The notes beneath the pieces were generated by a model. The model had not been told where the DNA came from and made no database searches. It saw nothing but the letters and a program-made list of their open reading frames with translations. The translations under genes were made by a program, and so were the position numbers. A stretch of 64,000 nt of DNA from Botrytis cinerea B05.10 (taxonomy: Eukaryota > Ascomycota > Leotiomycetes > Helotiales > Sclerotiniaceae): the NCBI RefSeq assembly GCF_000143535.2, contig NC_037312.1:2480001-2544000 (forward strand), written 5' to 3'. Below, piece by piece: positions 57,006-64,000 of the stretch (the first letter of the stretch is position 1; each line of letters begins with the position of its first letter).

Positions 57006-59978
57006 AAAGGTTCAAGTGTATAGATATGCATGGCGATGGCGTTTGGGAGGAAGGTTGGGAGGATAAATTACTGTGGGTCCAAAGAATATATGAAGGGACG
57101 TCACTTTGTAAAAAAAATATTAGGAATCTATGGGGCTTGAATGCAATGAACTCACTTCACTTTGTATAGATACTAGGAAGCTATCAGTCGGAATGCAGTG
57201 AACTTATTCATAAGAATCATACATACATAGTTAAACTGAATATAGCGGGCGCGATTAAGCGGGCATCAACTTAGGTGACAATACAGCAATAACTGCAATT
57301 CAAAATTAGCCTAGAATAGACTATCGATTGCTCGGGGTGAAGTTTAAAGTTGACTCCCCATATTTCTTGATATTCGAAAACTGCGAATGTTGGAGCGTAG
57401 ATTGCAATTTGAATTCGACATCCCAAACGAATATGATATTTCGGTTGGAATGAATGTCAACAATTCAGTCTCTGACAAGCATTGTTTGGAATTATGAAGG
57501 CCTGCTTGAAGATGGAGTTGTTAATTTCAAATCTATCTTAGCCTCGAAGATCATACTAATGAGCAATTTTCAAGAAAGGTGGTATTGTGGAGATAGCTGG
57601 GCATGAGTAGCAGGTCACTATCTGTTAATATTAGTCGAATAATAACCCTTGGGTCGAAGACAGAAATAGATTTGGGATCTCTCTGATTCTCCCATCTCCC
57701 AGAGGTTTGCAATCAGAGTATACGTATGTGTGTATAAATATAAATATAAAGAGATCTCATGAAGATCCAATGAGTCCAAAAATGAATTGATATGCAGAGC
57801 TACAGGGAGCTTCTTAGATCGACAAAGCGAAGGAAGAAAGAAGGGTTATACTTATTATGCCTTTTGATATATCGGTATTGTAGTTCATAGTTGGATTTGA
57901 GCAACAAGTACAAGTAGGATAAATACCCTCATGGTACCAGCAGCGAGAAATATCTGAGAGAGGAAGGGAAAGCACTATCTTTCGTTTCCAGAATGGCATG
58001 GATTTCTGAGGAGAGAATCAATATACATACAGTATACTATTGTCCTTACCTCACCAAGTAGCACCACCCACCAGTCTTAGCCAGCCTCCAAACAACCCAA
58101 TAAGAGTCTCGCGACCTCCCACCCAGAAATTCTGTTGCATATCTGTATCTTTGAAATGCAAGCCCATCCCTCCCAATGTGCAAGCTTGCGAGAAGCGAGC
58201 AATAGACAAATACACCGAAGTGGAGGAGACGAATACCAATGAAACTAGTAACTACCCCGAGCAAAATTCTCGCATTCTCGTCCAACTGTCCCAGAAGGTC
58301 TCAACCGGCTTGTCTCTGTGGTTTTAGATATATGTGATGTAGAACTATCATTACAGACACCCATTGCTGCTTTGTGTGTCGATATCGAGATCAGTGATGC
58401 GGGGACCGCAATTGGATTCACCATGATGTCCCCTTCATTCTCTCGGCTCGGCTCACTTCATTACAGCGCAAGCAAACTCACAATTTCCAAACCGTAATAA
58501 CAATAGATATTCAATCAATATCCTCAACTCAGCCCATACCATAACCAATTCCATCCATCCATCCATCCACCCCATCCCACCCCATCCCATCCCATCCACC
58601 ACCCTACAAAACCCAACCCAACCCCACGTCCAACCAACCAATCACACACCCACACCCTCTAGCTTCCCCTAGCCTCCTCTCCATCTCCATCTCCATACAG
58701 CATACAGCATACAGCAAAAATAGCCGAGACGAATGCAATTCAACTCCGTCATACCTACCTAGTCCTAGTCCTAGTACCTAATCAACGCTTCACATTGCAT
58801 TTCCCCATTTCCCCGTTTCGCACAAATCCCATAAATTGAAAAAAATTAAAAACCCCCAAAGAGAACGTGTGAAAATACGCACACAAAACCTTCTCAGTTC
58901 TCTCGAATCCACATTCTCTTTCTTCATTTCTCCATCTTCTCTTCTCTTCTCTTTGTACACTTCATATACAATACCATATCATCATATCATATCATATATC
59001 TACATTGCACTGGCAATTTCCCCTCTCCGACAAATACTCATTCATCTTCATCTTCATTCTCACCCTCTCTCAAATATCCATCATGTCATCTCACTCCATC
59101 CCTACATCATCCACTTCAACCCACCTCCTCGCCCTTATTCCCCACACGTCACGTCCAACATATCTTCGTCCTCCTCATCCCTTCCCCCTTCATCTTCATT
59201 TTCATCCTCGGAGCTAAAGCCCGCCTACGAGACCCATTACTCGCACTACATCGTAGCTTATACTACGACATGGTTCATCTGCGTCGTACCTGGAAAAGCC
59301 TTACCTACCTACGCCGACTTACCCCCTTCGACAACATACGAAGAGAGGAGACTGCATGCTGGATGCCGATAGCAACGTCAACGCCCCCTGATCTCAGTCC
59401 TTTGAGAAGCGTATACTCGCCCGTTTATTGTGCTCCTCATCCCATCTGTTCTCATACAAGGTAGTGAGTGAAGGGGGATAGTGGTCAGTAAGCCCAACAG
59501 CCTAAGAAACGCCCACATACGAACTTATTCATCTACCGAAAGCTCTCGAAAACCACCCCCAACCTACCTATCGCACACCCACACCCTGTGCACCTACCTA
59601 CCCACATCTAAAAAAAAACTATTCGGCTCAAACTCTTTCAGATCACACAAAGTACACCATGAAGAAAACAAAATTATAGAGTGGGTAATTATCTGGTATT
59701 TATCAAGCCATTCACCTCCGCAACAAAAGTTTTTTGAGATGACAATCTATCTAATCCACCAGAAAAGCGAGTCCTATCTAAAAGTCCTTTCTCAGCTTTT
59801 CTCTTTCCACTAGCTCTCCCACCAAAAAGCCAATATCGACACATCCTTTGCGTTCCTATAATAAAACTTGTCGATATATTCAAGAACAAAGCTTCTTCCA
59901 TGATGTTCGATCCTCCATAAGCAATTGTGTGAGTAGTATGTCCGAGAAAAAGAAAAAAAAGAAAACTAAAGTGTATGA
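57006..59978. other. Intergenic, 3 kb, simple repeats and pyrimidine-rich DNA
   Basis: Between mto1 and the convergent kinase gene. AT-rich DNA (57-58 kb) precedes an ATCC/CCCAT repeat tract (58551-58600), then 58.8-59.5 kb of CT-rich sequence with an open frame of 178 codons (58836-59372) that is Ser/Pro/His/Tyr-rich. The strong pyrimidine bias resembles a long fungal 5' leader, but no main coding frame follows before the kinase 3' end. I do not call a protein. Confidence 0.4.
58551..58600. repeat. ATCC / CCCAT simple-repeat tract
   Basis: Five or more ATCC units pass into CCCAC and CCCAT pentamers. A typical unstable microsatellite. Confidence 0.75.
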
Positions 59979-61910
59979 CTACAAGTGGAGGTCATGCCAA
60001 CCTCCAACCCACTCCAAATCACCGAGATCCGACTGCTTGTCCTTCCGCTTGTCCTGATAATGGTGATCTCGGCCCTTGGCCCGCGCCCATGGACATTCTC
60101 TGCCCTTGTCTTTACTAACAATATTCGATTTAGTATCCCAAGCACCTGTACCGAAACCAGTGAAACCTAATCCAACGTTCCGGCGTGGAGTACTTTGGGT
60201 CTTCCACGCATCAATAGATCTTTCAGAGTCTGATGCTCCGGCAAATGCCCTTCGACGATCTCCGAGCGCAGACCACTTATCGAAAGCAGTCCTCTTTGAG
60301 GGTGGTGAATAACGAGGTGAGTTTTGTTGAGTAGGGGTGTCGTGGAAAAAGAAGCCATCGGGCACCAAATCCTCATCAATATCGTGAGCCACTGTACGAC
60401 CAGGTGCCACTCTTGGGATATTGACAAATGATGAGGTGTGAGGTTCCAATGGAGATCTGCCAGCCTTATCATCATTGGTCTTGCTCTCGTGGCTCCAAGT
60501 TCGCGAGTTAGCCTCTTGACGGGCTTGGAAGTGGTTGTCGAGCTCTTCTTCTTCTTCTTCCATCTCTTCGTCCCAGAGATCACCCCAACTCTTGGATACC
60601 ATGTCGTTCTTCTTGCCAAAGACTGATGCCATAGATGGCAATGGGATTGGCTTTGCCATGGCGATTGGCAGGGATCCAGAGATGGGGGTGAGACTAGCCT
60701 TTGGAGGACTAGACTTCATGTGGCGGCGGATGGCTAGAGATTGCATCGAAGTTCCAAGAGAAGAATCAAGGATTGATTCCATTGAGGGAGTTTGTTCTCC
60801 AATGGAGAACCAATCCTTGTTGCTTGTTTCGGAGCCGGGGAAGAGGTCCTCTGAGTCATAGTCTTCATCTGGAATGGCAGAGAGCTGGCGGAACTGTTGA
60901 GGTGGGCTGGCGTGCAATGCCTTGGCCCAAGGGAAAGATGCACCCGCATCGAGTTGAGGGCTTTGGATGGAAGGTGTACGCAATGGCTCACGGTTTGAGC
61001 TGGGGATACCACGTCGATCAGCAGAGCTGAAGTCATCGGCGAACTCATCAAATGTTGTAAAGCTAAGTACACGCTCAATGGCCTCACGAGCAGCGGCAAG
61101 TGACCTCTTTCGAGGATCGAGGCTCATGCATTGAGCAATAACCTCATATGTATCTTGTGACATTGTTGGGAAGACATCAAAGAGTGATTGCTTGTCTCGA
61201 GTGAAGTCGAGGAAAAGCGGGTCAGACTCTGTAGGTGTTGTGAAAGGGTTGCGAGAGAACAAGATGTTCAACAGACAGATGCCAATGGCCCAGACATCGG
61301 CTTGCTCTGGAGAGTATCCTGCGCCAGCAGAGTCATACTGTTCTGGAGACATATAGCGGTCGCTTCCTACGGTGGTTTCATATGACCACTTCTCGGAAGT
61401 TGCAAGGCCAAAGTCACCAAGCTTCATCTCTCCTGATTGGGTAAGGAAAATGTTTTCGGGCTTGATATCACGATGGTACATGCCCTTGCTGTGAATGTAT
61501 GCAACAGCATCGATAAGTTGTAGCATGAATTGTCGGACATGTTCCGTTTCGAGAGGGCCAGTGCCATTTCGAATAGCCTCATAAAGGTCACCCCTGGAGC
61601 AAAACTCCAGAACGATGTACACATGAGCTTCGGTCTCGAAGGAGTGGATGAGGTTGACGATGTTTGGGTGAGAGCCAAGTCGAGCATGGCAGGATAACTC
61701 TTCAGAGTGTTCATCGATGGCAAATGACGAGTCGGCGTCTGTCATTGTGGCAGATTTCTTGGTCAAACACTTGATAGCAACGGTTTCGTTGGTAATTAGG
61801 TCCTTCGCCATGAAAACCATTCCAAATGAACCATGGTTGAGGGGGGATATCGTTTCAAAACGTCCATCAAGGACGACTCCGTCGTAAAACTTCTCTCTTA
61901 AGCACTCCAT
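59979..61910 (-). CDS. Ran1/Ksp1-like serine/threonine protein kinase
   Basis: Intronless, 643 aa, starting at the ATG at 61910 (MECLREKFYD); upstream in-frame codons exist but no other ATG. The kinase domain spans about 17-290 with every catalytic element: glycine loop GSFGMV (27-32), Lys47 in VAIK, HRDIKPEN (146-153, Asp148), DFG (166-168) and a substrate loop GSDRYMSPEQY (182-192). The C-terminal half is disordered, Ser/Pro-rich, with a run of glutamates (EEMEEEEEEL) and a very basic Lys/Arg/His stretch near the end. The domain and the ERVLSF/FADDF context resemble the fungal Ran1/Pat1, Ksp1, Vhs1/Sks1 group, which link nutrient signals to development, autophagy or meiosis. The substrate cannot be deduced. 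It is convergent with mto1. Confidence 0.92.
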   Translation of the reverse strand: MECLREKFYDGVVLDGRFETISPLNHGSFGMVFMAKDLITNETVAIKCLTKKSATMTDADSSFAIDEHSEELSCHARLGSHPNIVNLIHSFETEAHVYIVLEFCSRGDLYEAIRNGTGPLETEHVRQFMLQLIDAVAYIHSKGMYHRDIKPENIFLTQSGEMKLGDFGLATSEKWSYETTVGSDRYMSPEQYDSAGAGYSPEQADVWAIGICLLNILFSRNPFTTPTESDPLFLDFTRDKQSLFDVFPTMSQDTYEVIAQCMSLDPRKRSLAAAREAIERVLSFTTFDEFADDFSSADRRGIPSSNREPLRTPSIQSPQLDAGASFPWAKALHASPPQQFRQLSAIPDEDYDSEDLFPGSETSNKDWFSIGEQTPSMESILDSSLGTSMQSLAIRRHMKSSPPKASLTPISGSLPIAMAKPIPLPSMASVFGKKNDMVSKSWGDLWDEEMEEEEEELDNHFQARQEANSRTWSHESKTNDDKAGRSPLEPHTSSFVNIPRVAPGRTVAHDIDEDLVPDGFFFHDTPTQQNSPRYSPPSKRTAFDKWSALGDRRRAFAGASDSERSIDAWKTQSTPRRNVGLGFTGFGTGAWDTKSNIVSKDKGRECPWARAKGRDHHYQDKRKDKQSDLGDLEWVGGWHDLHL

Positions 61911-64000
61911 TGTTGGGATGAAGGGTTGAAGTAGTGAAGTATGAGTGAAGAAAGAAGTGTGAAGGTCGAATAGGAGTGAAGTGTGCAAATTAAATAAATA
62001 AACTTAAAAACAAAAGAGCAGCTTTGAATACTGTTACAACCGAAATGTTTTTGGGCCCTGAGAGGTAAAGAATCGAGAGATACAAGTGGAATTCGTAAAA
62101 GCTTTTGTCTTCTCTAAACAAAGTTGATGGTGGCACAAGGAGAGCTATGCTCTTGATGATTGTCGGAGTGAATAAATGAGGTTGTAGTTCGATCTGAATG
62201 AAGCAAGGCGATAAAAGGTGTATGGGCAATAAAAACAAACTCGCAACGCTATATAAATGTATCCTAACCGCCGATAAAAAAAGAAAATGATAACTGGTGA
62301 ATAACTCCGGATCGTAGAAGTAGGGTGTTCAGAGGCTCATAGGGGTATTTCGAATACGCTTTGACAAAAGAGATATATTGAATTTGTTCGTTAAATGGGA
62401 CAAAGAAGAGAGACTTGAGGTCTGGTAATAAAATAGAATAAGGAAAGAGTTGAAAATCGTTATGCTGACATAGGAGTCAGACGTTGATAGAACGAGTGTC
62501 TGAGGTTTCGAAGGTTCCTCGAGTAGTACGACTTAACGCACGGGTGGATTGAGGGGTGATGTCGATTTGGTGGGTCGAATCAATAAAGCAATCACACAAT
62601 TGAAGTCAATCAATTGTGCAATATCGAGAAAGGGTGGCGTGCTGATATGGTAGAGCAGATGCGATCAATGACTTGCACAGATCGGGAGTGAATGATCTTG
62701 CAGCAGAAGACTTGGGCGGCGTGTGTATCACAGATCGGAGATGATCAGGTTGGCTATCGTGATAAACGCTTCAATGTTGACTTGGAACTCATGTGTTTAT
62801 TTTGGGTTATTTGTAGAACAAGGAAGTAGAAGATATGACTCTTCTTCTGCCAATGTTCGAAATTGTAGGTTGACGACAAGAGGAGCTCGTTGGGAGGTAA
62901 ATCAGGAGAGAAGGATGATCGATCAAGAGGTGGAAGAATGCGGTTGACCTTTGATGAAGTTGATGATTACAACAGGATCTGCAAAGCCTTGTGAATGTGC
63001 GGGAATGTAGTTGTTGCCGTGGTAGCAAGCAGTGTGACGCAGAACGAAACAAGTGATGGTGGTTGGAGCTTTCTCAAAGGAATGGGCGATGGAAAGGGAG
63101 AGAAGAGGGTAGAGTGTTCGTCAAGAGTTGGAAAGGGTGGCTCGGTCGGGATGGATTGATTGTTGATGAGTTATGAAGTCGAAAGTATAGAAAGAGGAGA
63201 AGAGGTAAAAGAGAGGAGGGGGGAAGGGAGGAAGTTAACTGCGAACGACGATGATTGTAGCCAGTATTGTCGTACGCACATATGTGGAGTTGAAGGTATG
63301 AGGTGGATGAGTCGGGAGGTGGAAAGGCAAAGAAAGAGTAAGTAGGATGAGTCGAAGGGAAGGGAACAGTAAGCGAAAGCAAAGGCCGGTTTTTGGAGTG
63401 GGTGGAGCGGGGTGTAGGGATATCGAGATGAGGTGTCTAACAAGTGTCTTTTTCTTGCCAGGGGTCTCCAAGGAATGGAAAATGAAGGAACCTTGTTGCA
63501 GGCTGGAGAGGAGAGATAAAGAAAGAGGCAAGCGATAAATAAATAAATGAATAAAGTTGCGGCTAGAACGAGACGGGGGCAGATGTGTAGATGTGGCTGT
63601 TGGAGAGGGTCTCTTTTGCTGGGAGGGAGTGTGAAGCGTGTGAAGCGTGTGAGGGCGTAGATGTAGAGATGGATGTGGGTATAGAGATGGGTGCAGATGC
63701 AGATATGGATATGGATATGGATATGGATACAGATACAGATACAGATATGGATGTATAGATAGATAAGTAGAGAGCAAGCAAGTGGTGCGTGAGGGAATGC
63801 TGAGGGAATTCGCGAGTCGTAGATAGATAGACCTAGGGATCTGGGAGATTGTGCCCACCCGGTATGTATTGCGTGTATATATTGTTCGTATCTATTCGTA
63901 TTTGTTCGTATTTATCCGCAGTCCAATGCTGTGATGTATCCCAACACAAGATGTATCTCTCCGTAGGTCAGGTCCTGCAAGAACTCGCTGTCCTTCCTGT
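61911..64000. promoter_or_regulatory. Long upstream region of the Ran1-like kinase gene
   Basis: About 2.1 kb to the window edge with no gene on either strand that I can support; the 207-codon minus frame (63858-63235) is Leu/Ser/Tyr-rich low complexity read through pyrimidine-rich DNA. On the kinase strand the DNA from 63.0 to 63.8 kb is CT-rich with short repeats, as in a long fungal leader or promoter. Confidence 0.4.
63699..63753. repeat. GGATAT / AGATAC hexamer tandem repeat
   Basis: About four GGATAT units pass into three AGATAC units and back, part of a wider GGAT/AGAT-rich tract (about 63655-63770). On the kinase coding strand it reads as ATATCC/GTATCT. Confidence 0.75.

Noticed and set aside
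63235..63858. 207-codon minus-strand frame near the right edge
   Set aside because: Repeat-derived Tyr-Leu and Tyr-Pro runs from the hexamer microsatellite; no protein-like region.

Overview
This is filamentous ascomycete nuclear DNA. Genes sit on both strands and are broken by short GT-AG introns, mostly 50-150 bp, many with a CTAAC/CTGAC branch point. Several gene families are restricted to or typical of Pezizomycotina (ccg-1/grg-1, WOPR regulator, PNRC/Edc1-like protein). A secreted pectin lyase and the modest GC content suggest a plant-associated fungus; a Leotiomycete such as Botrytis/Sclerotinia is my best guess, from gene content and style rather than from any database match. I support 16 well-defined protein-coding genes with exon structures, one weaker but plausible small gene, one uncertain small ORF and two clear pseudogenes.

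Layout. 1-7.5 kb: an HSL-type alpha/beta hydrolase (-), then an island holding two decayed genes, the C-terminal half of a ferric reductase (+) and a sirtuin (-), with AT-rich sequence on both sides. 7.5-18.5 kb: pectin lyase (+), a possible 87-aa gene (-), a MARVEL-like four-TM protein (-), an EXPERA/EBP-like membrane protein (-), the glucose-repressible/clock gene ccg-1 (-) and the mitochondrial 2Fe-2S protein Aim32 (-). 19.9-23.3 kb: a ten-exon tyrosyl-DNA phosphodiesterase (Tdp1) whose N-terminus carries three ubiquitin-interacting motifs and two SUMO-interaction-like motifs. 23.3-31.8 kb: an 8.5 kb stretch without a recognisable gene, upstream of a WOPR (Gti1/Pac2) transcription regulator.

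34.6-50 kb is dense with housekeeping genes: cardiolipin synthase (+), an AVT-type vacuolar amino acid transporter (-), the 25S rRNA methyltransferase Bmt2 (-) divergent from ribosomal protein uL23/Rpl25 (+), Tim8 (-), a CorA/Mnr2-type Mg2+ transporter (-), signal peptidase subunit Spc1 (+) and the RING-box protein Rbx1/Hrt1 (-). 50.7-62 kb: a PNRC/Edc1-like decapping activator (+), mitochondrial tRNA-modification enzyme Mto1 (+) and a Ran1/Ksp1-like kinase (-), followed by about 2 kb of kinase leader/promoter rich in simple repeats.

Functional themes: four genes serve mitochondria (aim32, crd1, tim8, mto1) and two serve ribosome production (bmt2, rpl25), the latter pair sharing a 345 bp divergent promoter. 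The exact palindrome ATCACGTGAT (a Cbf1-type E-box) occurs three times. The most notable items are the adjacent ferric reductase and sirtuin relics, the UIM/SIM array on Tdp1, and the very large gene-free region upstream of the WOPR regulator. I found no CRISPR, rRNA or convincing tRNA.
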